A stretch of 64,000 nucleotides of DNA from Bradyrhizobium sp. CB2312 (GTDB lineage: Bacteria; Pseudomonadota; Alphaproteobacteria; Rhizobiales; Xanthobacteraceae). The notes under the pieces were generated by a model, which was given only the letters and a program-made list of their open reading frames with translations, had not been told where the DNA came from and did not search any database. The translations under genes were made by a program, and so were the position numbers. Below are positions 28,333-37,048 of the stretch, one piece after another (within the stretch, counting starts at the first letter, position 1; the number at the start of each line of letters is the position of its first letter). The stretch covers positions 3,121,501-3,185,500 of the forward strand of contig NZ_CP121668.1 of assembly GCF_029714425.1 (NCBI RefSeq), given 5' to 3'.

Positions 28333-28826
28333 GGAAACTCTCCATCCCAGCCCCTCGGACGTAGGTCTCGCGGACGCCCTGCGGTGGTTCAAGAATGGGC
28401 GATCTTTTTTAACGTCAGCGGATCTGACTGGGACAAGGTAACGCGGTCAGAACGGAGATAGGAACGACGCACAAGGATCGCATTTTTTGCTCAACTGGCT
28501 CGCCGCTAAGCCAGCAAGCGCGGCCCCGGACCGACAGATCTGTCCCCTCCAGTCATGGCGGCCGGGGCCGCTTCAATCACATCGCGCTGTTCTTCATCGC
28601 GCCCAGCAGGAACAACACACGGGCGGAAAAATTTGGTTGCTCGTTAGCCCTTCACGCGGGCTCGCATGAAGGGTTGGCGGCGGCTCCGGGTCCTTGCCGG
28701 ATCAACCGGAGCCGTCCTCAAAGCCGGTCGCCTCGAATTTAATTTCCAATCCGGTCCATTTCGTACAGACGAAGAGAACTCTCGGGCTGAGATTACCGAG
28801 CTCATAGCATTGAAGGGAGGTCCGAC
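28333..28826. other. Gene-free stretch with GC hairpins
   Basis: Two stem-loops: GCGGCCCCGG..CCGGGGCCGC (28520-28529, 28562-28571) and CGGCTCCGG..CCGGAGCCG (28681-28689, 28706-28714). No T-runs follow, so they may be RNA structure or repeat units. No ORF is convincing. Confidence 0.5.
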
Positions 28827-29051
28827 ATGACTTGCGCGCGCTGCGACGGCACGCACTGGGTTTGCGAGAACCACCCCGAGCGCCCGTGGGAAGGGCCCAA
28901 CGCCTGCGGCTGCGGCGGCGCGGGTGTGATCTGCCCCGTCTGCAACAGGGTCGGGCCCGACGAGTTGCCATTGCTGCCAAACGGGTTCGAGACCGGCTTT
29001 ACGACCACCGACGTCATGCGTCCATTTCTACGCAAGGCCACGAAACAATAG
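28827..29051 (+). CDS. Cys-rich zinc-finger-like small protein
   Basis: 74 residues: MTCARCDGTHWVCENHPERP, WEGPNACGCGGAGVICPVCN, RVGPDE. The CARC...C..H, CGCGGAG and CPVC clusters look like a DnaJ-type zinc-binding module. AGGGAGG stands just upstream of the ATG. It is a rhizobial small protein of unknown role; nucleic-acid or protein contact is likely. Confidence 0.65.
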   Translation: MTCARCDGTHWVCENHPERPWEGPNACGCGGAGVICPVCNRVGPDELPLLPNGFETGFTTTDVMRPFLRKATKQ

Positions 29052-29116
29052 CCGAGCTTGACGCATCTGGCGCGAACCGCTTGGATCGATCGATCTCGCC
29101 TCGGTGGAGCTGTGTT

Positions 29117-29441
29117 ATGCGTTCTTCCCCGTCGATTGTGCCCGGCTCCGACCGGGACATCTATCTCGTGCTCGATGACTTCGGCGGCCACCTTGGCCGG
29201 GCATGGACCGAGACGGACGAGGAACACACCGACCGTGAGACGCTGCTGCGGCATCTCATGGATGGGCAATACAGCAACCCCATCCGCATCGTCTGCTTCA
29301 ACACGGGCGAGGGACGCCTCTGAGGACATCGCCGAGGAACTGCAACAGCGCTGCGCCGACCGCGCCGAGGTTCCGTCCTCTCTTGAGGAATTTCTTCAAA
29401 CCCACGGACGGCAGGCGGATATTCAATTAACGCTCCTGTAG
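29117..29441 (+). pseudogene. Small rhizobial gene with a frameshift
   Basis: The first frame encodes DRDIYLVLDDFGGHLGRAWT and YSNPIRIVCFNTGEG. The second carries on as DASEDIAEELQQRCADRAEV and SSLEEFLQTHGRQADIQLTL. I recall intact relatives that run on without a break (VRIVAFNTAEGW..DVSEDIA), so this copy has lost its frame near 29309-29313 (GAGGGAC). A short product ending at 29323 is possible. Role unknown. Confidence 0.6.
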
Positions 29442-29541
29442 CGCGCTGTTCTGCCGCAACTTCACCCCCGCTCGCCCATGTTGTAAATTCCGTGACATTA
29501 CACCCGGAGCGCGAATTTCCAGATGATGGGAGAAACGGAGG

Positions 29542-29739
29542 ATGCCCCTGTTCGAGGTCAGCATTTGCTTTTGCACCCCCGGCAAAACATGGCACGAAGA
29601 CACATCGAGAGACGTCACCGCCCTCATCGAGGCGCGCAACGGCGTGCTTGCAGCGAAGACCGCCCTAGACGGACTTGAGTTCGACGAGCGCGCCGAGCTG
29701 GTTCATTTCATCCATATCGGGCATCCGAAGAATGCCTAG
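29542..29739 (+). CDS. Small hypothetical protein
   Basis: 65 residues: MPLFEVSICFCTPGKTWHED, TSRDVTALIEARNGVLAAKT, ALDGLEFDERAELVHFIHIG. GGAG just upstream of the ATG. No domain recognised. It overlaps the next gene by 8 bases. Confidence 0.5.
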   Translation: MPLFEVSICFCTPGKTWHEDTSRDVTALIEARNGVLAAKTALDGLEFDERAELVHFIHIGHPKNA

Positions 29740-29929
29740 CGGCAGAGCGGCGATGACGTCGTTTGGCCTGCTGGTCGTCACCATCATCGGTGTCCTGTGC
29801 GCCGCAGCGCTCGCAAAGCCAGCTGCCCGACACGCCGTTCTGGACCGAGCCCGCCGCACGGTCGGCATCCTGTTCTGGCTCACCGTGTTCGTGCTGCTGG
29901 TAGCCCTCTGGTCGCGGCTCGATTGGTGA
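29732..29929 (+). CDS. Small two-TM membrane protein
   Basis: 65 residues with two hydrophobic segments (FGLLVVTIIGVLCAAALA and VGILFWLTVFVLLVALW) separated by a basic loop (RHAVLDRARRT). It overlaps the end of the upstream gene, so the two are probably coupled. No family recognised. Confidence 0.5.
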   Translation: MPSGRAAMTSFGLLVVTIIGVLCAAALAKPAARHAVLDRARRTVGILFWLTVFVLLVALWSRLDW

Positions 29930-30580
29930 TTTTCCTCGACAAGGTGCTCAACCGAACAGAGGAACGGCGCGCGGGTCCAGTAGGCTTCGAGCTACTTGGC
30001 ACTGGCACTGGCAATGCGCCAAGTCGGCGGTCCCGGCCTCAAACCCTCAACCGCGCCCACGGCCGGGACCGTTCCAGTGTCTTGCGATGTCCAACATAAA
30101 GCCTGATGCGGGAGAACGCGCGCTCACTTCAAAGGTCGAAGGCCGCAGCGAAACCCCGGACGCTTGCTGTCCCCGTTCTAACCTAGGTGAATCGCGTCGC
30201 ACGTTCCTTCGGGGGACAGTGCACAAGTGAACAGAGCGGCGCTTGGATCTGGGAGTAGCGTGATCTTGCTTGGCTGCAACCCAAGCACCTCGCGTCGCGG
30301 CCCCGGCACTCTCCTTCAGCAGCATTGTCCCTGCGTTGGCCGGGGCCGTCGTCGAGATGAAAAAAGGGCCGCCGTTGTGAGCGGCCCTCTGTCAGTCCAG
30401 CGCCTCGATCTCGCGCATGAAGCGCATCACGTTCTCGCTGAAGCCGTCGATACGGGGTGCTAGACCTCACGCGCCGCCGGTCAACAACGAACAACATGAC
30501 CAAGATCACGGCGATCGGAAGGACGACGCCGAGTGCTACAATCCAAAACGTTGGCAAATCATACTTCGTCATCATGCATT
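29930..30580. other. Gene-free stretch with repeat D copy and hairpins
   Basis: Contains CGGTCCCGGCC..GGCCGGGACCG (30028-30071), repeat D copy 2 (30163-30330) ending in a CGGCCCCGGC..GCCGGGGCCG stem, and low-quality frames. No gene is supported. Confidence 0.45.
30163..30330. repeat. Island repeat D, copy 2
   Basis: Partner of 14633-14800, sharing GAACAGAGCGGC, CTGGGAGTAGC and GCTTGG-TGCAACC-CAAGCACC. Conserved stems but diverged loops suggest a structured element. Confidence 0.5.
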
Positions 30581-30733
30581 GCGGAGTTCTTGCGTTCCAC
30601 CGGACAGCCCCAGCCTCTGGATGATGGCTGGAGCCCGCAGAGCCGCGGCTCGACCAGGCGAACCGGATGGGGAGTCCCCGGTCGAGTTGAATGTAAGCGT
30701 AGCTCTGCGGCCCTTTTGATTGATGCTTGACGC

Positions 30734-31336
30734 CTACTTTGTCCGCGTAGCGCGTCGTCGCGGCTTCCATATGTCGGACAATGCGTTGACCGCCGCCTCA
30801 AGCGCCTTGCGGTCGATGACGTTGGGATCGAACTGCTCGGGGCCCCAGAGGCGCATTTGTTCGTGCTCCGGATGGGTGGGCTCGCTGATGGCGTCGAGGT
30901 ATTCGGCATAGCCTGACGCACCACCGACATCTTCCGGAGGACAACGGCCGGCGGCCTCGAGCAAGAGGGGAAGTCCTTCCGTTGTCGTGTTGTCGAACCA
31001 CTTTTCAAGCTTGATCACGTGATCCCAGCTGTCGCCGAAGTCGTAGAGATAATGGATCGTCTTGGCGCCGGTCTCTTGAACGATATTGGAGAGCCGCGTC
31101 TTGCGGGCATCGATGGGCTGAGGGTCAAAATCTCCATCGGGATCAGGGATACCCCAACGGCCGCCGCCGGCTAGGAACTCGAAGAGATGGCTATTCGTCC
31201 AGCCAAACGCCGCCTGAAGCGTCAGATGCAGCCGGTCAAGACGTAAAGTGATCGGTACGACAAGACACCGCATCACCTCCGGTTTCACGTCCTTGAGGGT
31301 TACCCTGATCCGGACGACGGTCGTGTTAAGGCTCAT
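30734..31336 (-). CDS. pRiA4b ORF-3-like passenger protein
   Basis: 200 residues of the plasmid pRiA4b ORF-3 family: RIRVTLKDVKPEVMRCLVVP, LHLTLQAAFGWTNSHLFEFL, HYLYDFGDSWDHVIKLEKWF, then CPPEDVGGASGYAEYLDAIS and a final basic tail. Its ATG overlaps the TGA of tnpC and it lies inside the IS ends, so it is a true passenger gene. The family is linked with several transposons; its biochemical role is not established. Confidence 0.88.
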   Translation of the reverse strand: MSLNTTVVRIRVTLKDVKPEVMRCLVVPITLRLDRLHLTLQAAFGWTNSHLFEFLAGGGRWGIPDPDGDFDPQPIDARKTRLSNIVQETGAKTIHYLYDFGDSWDHVIKLEKWFDNTTTEGLPLLLEAAGRCPPEDVGGASGYAEYLDAISEPTHPEHEQMRLWGPEQFDPNVIDRKALEAAVNALSDIWKPRRRATRTK

Positions 31337-32897
31337 GCTGCCAGTCTCGGATCGAGCGCATGCATCGTATAGGTCGATGCCCAGGGAAGCAGTTCGTCCA
31401 GTCGCGCCGCAGGCCAGCCATTAACGAGCTTCGCGAGAACATCAGCGAGCCAGTGCTCGGCACTGACGCCATTGAGCTTACAGGTCTCGATTAACGAAGC
31501 CAGAACTGCCCAATTCTCGGCGCCCTCGTCGCAGCCGGCAAAAAGGAGTTCTTGGCGTTGAGCTTGATCGGCCGCATCGCTCGCTCGACCGCATTGGTAT
31601 CCATCTCGATGCGCCCGTCATCAAGGTATAGCGTCAGGCCGTTCCAATGCCGCAGCGCATAGCGCAAAGCCTTCGCCGTGTCGCTCTTCTGTGCAAGGTG
31701 ATCAAGCTTGGCCTCAAACCACTGCTTCAAGGCTGCAGCCAGAGGCCTGGCATGCGCCTGCCTGCCGGCGTGGCGCTCGTCCGCAGATCGGCCGCGGAGA
31801 GCCTTCTCGATCGCATAAAGCTGGGCGATACGCTCGAGAGCCTCGCGGGCAACCGGAGCTGGCGCTGGCGCCACCTCCCGTTCGATCTTCACAAACTGCC
31901 GCCGCAGATGCGACCAGCAGAAGGCGAGCGTCCCGGACAGGGCGTCCGCACGCGTCTCTCGGGTCATGGTCTTGTAGGCCTGATAGCCGTCGCAATGGAT
32001 GATGCCGCGATAGCCCTCAAGCAGCCGCAAGCCATGAACGGCGCCGCGGCCCGGTGCATAGGCATAGACCACTCCAGGTGGATCAGGCCCGGCCCAGGGC
32101 CTGTCGTCGCGCGACAGCGCCCAGAAGTAGCCGGTTTTCGTTCTGCCGCGGCCCGGGTCCAACACCGGCGCCGGGGTCTCATCGACGCAGAGTTTCGAGG
32201 AGGCGAGCAGAAGCTGGCGCAGCCGATGCCACAACGGCTTCAGTTCCTGGGCGGCATAGCCGACCCAGAAGGCGAGCGTGGAACGGTCCAGCGCTATTCC
32301 GTGCGTCGCCAGCATCTGCGCCTGGCGGTAAAGCGGCAAATGCCAATGATACTTCGCGTCGATCACATGCGCGACCAGCCGCTCGGTGGGCAATCCTCCC
32401 CTGATCAGTCGCTCGGGAGCAGCATACTGGAGGACGACGCCGTGACAGGCGCGGCAGGCGAGCTTAGGCCGGCGGGTGACGATGACGCGATACTGCGCCG
32501 GAACGACGTCCAGCCTCTGGCTCTCATCCCGACCAATCTCAAAGAGGTCGCCCGCGCAAGACGGGCAACAGGTCTCGGCCGGCATCAGGGTTTCCACGAT
32601 GCGCGGCAAATGCTCCGGCAGCTGACCACGGTTGGTTCTGCGCTCGGCCGTCCTCTTCTCGCAAACTCTGGGATTGGCGCGATCCTCGGTGGCTTCGAGG
32701 GCCGCGACGGCCTCTTCGATGTCCTCCAGAACAAGCTGCAGCTGATCAGCGTCCAGCTTTTCCGAGGATCGACCGAACTGCGCATCTTTCGCAAGCTTGA
32801 GTAACCGCTCGAGCCTGGCGCAGCGATCCAGCAGAGCCGCGGCAAAGACACGCAACTCGGCTGGATCGCTCGGCAGCTCATCGGGCAAATCACTCAT
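31333..32897 (-). pseudogene. IS66 TnpC, frameshifted near the C-terminus
   Basis: Starts MSDLPDELPSDPAELRVFAA with a coiled coil, a zinc region (CCPSCAGDLF, CRACHG), and the catalytic region (LCVDETPAPVLDPGRGRTKT, CDGYQAYK). After LNAKNSFL the frame shifts: the conserved FAGCDEGAENWAVLASLIET continues in another frame to the stop at 31333. One T is missing from a T-run (31540-31544). A product would lack the last 70 residues unless ribosomes slip there. Confidence 0.85.
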
Positions 32898-32947
32898 GGC
32901 CCGAGCTTGCCATGCTTCGCGCCGTGATGCAGCGAAGATTTGTATTT

Positions 32948-33301
32948 TTACGCAAGCGCTTTCGGCTGCGGGATTCGAGGCGCGTGCATGCGTGTCCAAT
33001 CCATGCCGGCCAGAAGCGCCGACAACTGGGCGGCATTCATCCGCATCACGCCGGCCACGATGGGAGGCCATTTGAAGCCGCTGCCATCGAGCCGCTTCCA
33101 ATACATCACAAGGCCGCTGCCATCCCAGACGACAATCTTCACCCGATCGGCGCGCTTCGCACGGAACACCACCGCTACGCCCTTCATCGGGTCATGGCCC
33201 AGCGTCTCCTTCGCCAACAGCGCCAAGCCCTCCGCACCTTTTCTGAAGTCCACAGGTTGCGTCGCCACGTAAATCATGAGGCTCGCGGGCATTGTCAGCA
33301 T
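32948..33301 (-). CDS. IS66 TnpB
   Basis: 117 residues: MIYVATQPVDFRKGAEGLAL, DPMKGVAVVFRAKRADRVKI, WDGSGLVMYWKRLDGSGFKW. The typical TnpB domain, apparently complete. It overlaps tnpA by 7 bases. Function: accessory protein for IS66 transposition. Confidence 0.9.
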   Translation of the reverse strand: MLTMPASLMIYVATQPVDFRKGAEGLALLAKETLGHDPMKGVAVVFRAKRADRVKIVVWDGSGLVMYWKRLDGSGFKWPPIVAGVMRMNAAQLSALLAGMDWTRMHAPRIPQPKALA

Positions 33302-33717
33302 GGACGTGTCCGTCGGAGCGCTAGGAACACATCACTCAGCACAGCAAGGCCAGGCGTCCCGCGCACCTCTACGCGCGCCCCTTGGAACTCGACCGTCACA
33401 ACGGCGGCTTCCGGCGACCCGGACGGTTCTGCGGTCGCCGGCAACGCCGATTCCGATACCACCGGCACGAACGACAGCGTGTCCGCCGACGCCGGAAGCA
33501 CCAACTGGCCCAACCGCGCCCGGCGCCGCCAGTCATGCACCTGCTGGGGCCGGCAGCCATGACGACGGGCGACATCCGTGACAACCGCACCCGGCTCGAG
33601 GCTTTCGGCGGCAATCTGCGCCTTCAAATCGTCCGGCCAGCGCTTGCGACCTGCACCAGCATACACTTCGATACGTGGTGACAACGGTCGTCTTATGTCG
33701 TCAGATTGGTCGTCCAT
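33295..33717 (-). CDS. IS66 TnpA
   Basis: 140 residues: helix-turn-helix region (GRKRWPDDLKAQIAAESLEP, VVTDVARRHGCRPQQVHDWR) and a C-terminal beta segment ending VLSDVFLALRRTRPC. Normal TnpA. The ATG at 33717 is chosen over an upstream in-frame ATG because it lies at the usual distance from the inverted repeat. Confidence 0.88.
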   Translation of the reverse strand: MDDQSDDIRRPLSPRIEVYAGAGRKRWPDDLKAQIAAESLEPGAVVTDVARRHGCRPQQVHDWRRRARLGQLVLPASADTLSFVPVVSESALPATAEPSGSPEAAVVTVEFQGARVEVRGTPGLAVLSDVFLALRRTRPC

Positions 33718-33837
33718 TATGAGCACCCTTGCAGAAGATGACTCTTCTAGCGGTGCTCTCAAGACTCCGTACAAACAATCCAAAGGGCCTCGGCGCTACG
33801 CTTACAGTTGAATCGTCGGGATTGGCAGAACGTCGGT

Positions 33838-33851
33838 TTGACTTAGGTCAA
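33838..33851. promoter_or_regulatory. FNR/FixK-type box in repeat AB copy 2
   Basis: TTGACTTAGGTCAA retains both TTGA and TCAA half-sites of the box at 25816-25829, and the CCTAAGTTTT downstream is kept. Confidence 0.5.
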
Positions 33852-34016
33852 TCGCGCCGCGTGCGGTCCTAAGTTTTCCACTGACCGCAAAAAAGGGCCC
33901 CAGCCAAATGGGGAATGACCGGGGCCGCATTCCAAGAGCCGCGCATCCTAGCAGCTCTCACCGGGTTCGAGCCCGGTGCAGCGAGGATTCAAATTGCGAG
34001 ATGTTCCCGCTCTAAC

Positions 34017-34538
34017 TTATGCAAAATGTAAGTTCGTTTTTTGCTGTTCCCGACCATCTCGTAAATCGCTAGAGGGCGGATTGATGCGCCAGAACGGATA
34101 TGCCGCCAGTTCTTTCGAATGCTGCCCGAACATATGGAACCGCCTGTTTGTAAACTCCGTAATGACGCCGAAAAATTCAGTTGGTGCCCTGATCGACGCA
34201 AGTCTGAGGCCGAATTCAAAAGCTAATTGCGCGTTGGCCCCGGCAATCTCAAGAAGCTTCGCTTGATACGCCTGCATGTTTGCGGTCGCTAAAGCAAAGC
34301 CTTTCATTGGATCGCTACCCGTCATTCTCTGACTGAGGTCATCGGGTAAGGCATCCACCCGAGGCTCTTTAGAATCATCATGAAGCCCAAGAGGCGACTC
34401 AATCGGGACTGCCGCAACAGAGCAAAGTAAATCCTCTTTCTGGCTTCGAACAATGGCCTGCTTGTTCCGTTGGGCCCGAGCGGCCAATTTCGGATTGCGG
34501 GCGCGCTTCAGCGCTGTCGCCGGTTTGCGTTTGGTCAT
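34017..34538 (-). CDS. Phasin family protein with altered C-terminus
   Basis: 173 residues. Basic start (TKRKPATALKRARNPKLAAR) followed by a phasin-type helical domain: MKGFALATANMQAYQAKLLE, LRLASIRAPTEFFGVITEFT, RRFHMFGQHSKELAAYPFW. Phasins coat polyhydroxyalkanoate granules. The last nine residues before the stop (QQKTNLHFA) come from structured repeat AB, so the natural C-terminus has been replaced. The core domain looks complete. Confidence 0.8.
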   Translation of the reverse strand: MTKRKPATALKRARNPKLAARAQRNKQAIVRSQKEDLLCSVAAVPIESPLGLHDDSKEPRVDALPDDLSQRMTGSDPMKGFALATANMQAYQAKLLEIAGANAQLAFEFGLRLASIRAPTEFFGVITEFTNRRFHMFGQHSKELAAYPFWRINPPSSDLRDGREQQKTNLHFA

Positions 34539-35059
34539 CTGACGCTCCAAGAAAATGGGGGGCGACTTCATTTCTGAAGGTCAACAGGCATTGTGATGAG
34601 GCGTTCCAAACCTGTGGATTGTTGGAGCTCCGCATAAACCAAGATCAATCGCGCGTTCTGCGATGTCGAGATGACCAACAAACGTCTAGCTAGCGATCTT
34701 CCAGATCTATGCTCAACGGCGTCAGTTTGAGAACAATCAGCCCTCCGCGCGTTGAGTCTCCAAAGGCCGTTTTATCGCCGACGTTCTCATCATGGACGTC
34801 AAGCTGCCGGAGGCATCGACGGATGGCTCATCGCCGAACGTTGCGGAGACCTGAACCGCGTCGGTTTTAAGCAGTGACGTGCTGCCTGTGAGTGGCGGCT
34901 CAGGGTCAAAACGCGAAGAACTCAGGTTGAGCAAATCTGGTCCGCTCTGGCTCAACGAGCGGACTTACGACCCGCGAGGCGCAACTTCGCCGATGCGCCA
35001 ATAGGTGACATTCGAGATGAAAGAGGCCGTCCACGTCAGCAAGCGAATAGACTTGCATT
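34539..35059. other. Intergenic stretch with repeat E
   Basis: No ORF is convincing. It contains repeat E copy 1 (34901-35020). The rest is moderately A+T rich. Confidence 0.4.
34901..35020. repeat. Repeat E, copy 1
   Basis: GGGTCAAA-CGCGAAGAACTC, TTGA-CAAAT-TGG and GGCGCAACTTCGC-GATG-G are shared in order with 38420-38530. A dispersed intergenic unit of about 110-120 bases. Confidence 0.65.
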
Positions 35060-36565
35060 TTATTGCTCCCGGACGCCTCCCTTCCTTAGCCCATCGACAA
35101 TGTCATCGAACTCCCGACGAAACTGCGGGTTGCTTGAGATTGAGTAGCCAAGATCACGGTACCACTGGACCGTAAAGTCTGGTCGAAGCTTGTTCAATTC
35201 GGTCAAACTCTGCTGTGCCTGTTCCGATTGCCCCGTGGCTCCGTAAGCCGATGTCAGATCTACATAGGTGTAGAAGTACAAGTTGTTCAGATTGACCGAG
35301 CGCCTGCATTCCTCGATCGCTTCCTTGTATTGGTGCAGGTGCAAGTGTGCATGGCAGAGCCAGTAGCGCCAAAGGTGAGCAAAAGGATCTCTGGGACTGA
35401 GACGGAGAGCCAACTGGGCAGGCGAGAAGGCTTCGCGCGCCCGCCCGGTGACGACAAATACAATAGCTTTAGCACCGTAGACAGCTGGATTATTTGGATC
35501 AATTTCGAGCGCGGCATCGTATTCAGCCAATGCCTCCTCAGGGTGTCCAAATAGAAGAACGAGCCCCTTGGTCGTATGAGCACTCGCGCTTGCCGGGTTT
35601 TTTGACAGAACTCTGTCGATGAGGTCGATCGCTTGTTTTCTGTCTTCAACAACGGAAGCAGACCATCGATTGTTGACAGCAGCGGCCAAACACCGCGCTT
35701 TCCCAATCATGGCCTCAACGTTGTCCGGATCGAGGCCCAGCGCACTATCGAATAAGTCCCTTGCCTGAGCATTTTGGCTTTTCGACTGCGCCTCGTAGAA
35801 CTTTGCCCAACCGCGCATCGTGAAGTCCATGGCATCTGGATTCCTCGACCGATCCATTTCGCTGCGACGGCTTTCGGCTTGGATCAGTTCAATGTTGAGC
35901 GAGCGGGCGAGCCGCGCTGTGATCTGGTCCTGCAAGATGGCGAGGTTCGCACGATCGCCGTCGAAACGATCGGACCAGACGTCCCGACCGCTCGCGATAT
36001 CCGTAAGTGATACGTTGACTCGGACCTGATCCGCGTTGCGCCGCACCGCGCCCTGGACCGCCCAGCGGATGCCAAGGTCCTTGCCGAGCGTCCTGAAATC
36101 GATCTGCTTGTTCTTGTATGTAAAGGCCGTTCCGCGTCCGATAACGAATGCGCCGGGCATTTGCGCGAGGTCGGTTGTCAGATCGGTCGTAATGCCGTCG
36201 GCGAAATAGTCCTGCTCCGGATCGTTGTTGAGGTTTGCGAACGGCAGGACGACTAGCGACAAACGGGGAGCAATGTCGGGCCGGGCCGTCGCCTCCCTCT
36301 GCGTCTGTTGCTTGTCCGGAAACACGTCGGTGCGGAGCGTCTTCCACACCGTCCAGTAGCCGACGAGGCCGCCCGCGATCGCGCCGATAGCGGCAATCGA
36401 AGCGAGTGCCCCGCCGATCACCTGCAATCGCGCACGGAGGCGACCCTTAAAGTTGAGGCTCGACGCTGGTTTGTCCGGTTCTTTATCAGAAGCCGTTTTG
36501 TTCAGTGGGTCTTTATCGGATGCCGGCTTGTCCGGTAGGTCGTTGGAGACTTCCGAGTTGGTCAC
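35060..36565 (-). CDS. Membrane-anchored TolB-like/TPR protein
   Basis: 501 residues from a GTG with GGGGGAGG upstream. A Lys/Asp-rich N-terminus is followed by one membrane segment (VIGGALASIAAIGAIAGGLV), a FlgO/TolB-like domain (LVVLPFANLNNDPEQDYFAD, GITTDLTTDLAQMPG, GVQGAVRR-type strand), and several TPR-like repeats (ALGLDPDNVEAMIGKA, EEALAEYDAALEIDPNNPAV). This build is common in adenylate-cyclase- and CadC-associated rhizobial proteins; here the cyclase or DNA-binding module is missing. Probably a scaffold in the periplasm or cytosol. Confidence 0.75.
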   Translation of the reverse strand: MTNSEVSNDLPDKPASDKDPLNKTASDKEPDKPASSLNFKGRLRARLQVIGGALASIAAIGAIAGGLVGYWTVWKTLRTDVFPDKQQTQREATARPDIAPRLSLVVLPFANLNNDPEQDYFADGITTDLTTDLAQMPGAFVIGRGTAFTYKNKQIDFRTLGKDLGIRWAVQGAVRRNADQVRVNVSLTDIASGRDVWSDRFDGDRANLAILQDQITARLARSLNIELIQAESRRSEMDRSRNPDAMDFTMRGWAKFYEAQSKSQNAQARDLFDSALGLDPDNVEAMIGKARCLAAAVNNRWSASVVEDRKQAIDLIDRVLSKNPASASAHTTKGLVLLFGHPEEALAEYDAALEIDPNNPAVYGAKAIVFVVTGRAREAFSPAQLALRLSPRDPFAHLWRYWLCHAHLHLHQYKEAIEECRRSVNLNNLYFYTYVDLTSAYGATGQSEQAQQSLTELNKLRPDFTVQWYRDLGYSISSNPQFRREFDDIVDGLRKGGVREQ

Positions 36566-37048
36566 CGTCGCCTCCCCCGCAGGGGCCAAAGGCCCAGATT
36601 AAAATTAGCAGATTTCCGCGGCTCCGGGTTGGTCAAGGTCGCTGACTAAGTTCAGGTTTCTCTGAAAGGCGTTCCTTCGAAAATCGTGGGTTCTACCTCG
36701 TGCGAATAGATGTTCGGTTGGGGCCAAAACCGGAAGTGGTCCGTCTTTCGATCATGCTGCGCAACGGCAGTTATTTGGGAAGTCCGACCAGTTGCCACGT
36801 CTCGATCGACCTGTTGAGATTCTCTTGATCGCGATAATCCAGACGACAATGACGTCGGGTGCAGCGCATTCCATGAGGCGTCGAACGCGGTTTTCGTTGC
36901 TAACCTAGCCCAAATGGCAGAAGATTTGCACACAACCCCGCCATCCGGGAAGTACCAGCTGAAGCATAATTGACGGCGCGCTGCGCCAGGGGACCGGGCA
37001 ATCCGGCTGCTCCGTCCTAAGTCGTTCTGCCGGGCGAGGGAGCGAACA
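36566..37048. other. Intergenic stretch, nothing recognised
   Basis: Lies between divergent genes. No ORF, repeat or strong hairpin is convincing. GAGGGAGCG at 37036-37044 is the likely ribosome-binding site of the hydrolase. Confidence 0.4.

Larger units (their letters stand above)
30693..33805 (-). mobile_element. IS66-family element 2 with passenger gene
   Basis: 30-base inverted ends starting GTAAGCGTAGC (30693 and, inverted, 33805), 26 matching, flanked by AGTTGAAT at 30685-30692 and 33806-33813. Length 3,113 bp. Genes run leftward: tnpA, tnpB, tnpC, then a pRiA4b ORF-3-like passenger that starts inside the tnpC stop. Confidence 0.92.
30581..34046. repeat. Structured repeat AB, copy 2, split by IS66
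   Basis: The A half is 30581-30692 and the B half 33806-34046, with the IS66 element 30693-33805 and its 8-base duplication between. Closing the gap reproduces 25661-26027, including the hairpins and the FNR-like box. This shows that the two halves form one unit and that the IS66 came later. Confidence 0.75.
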
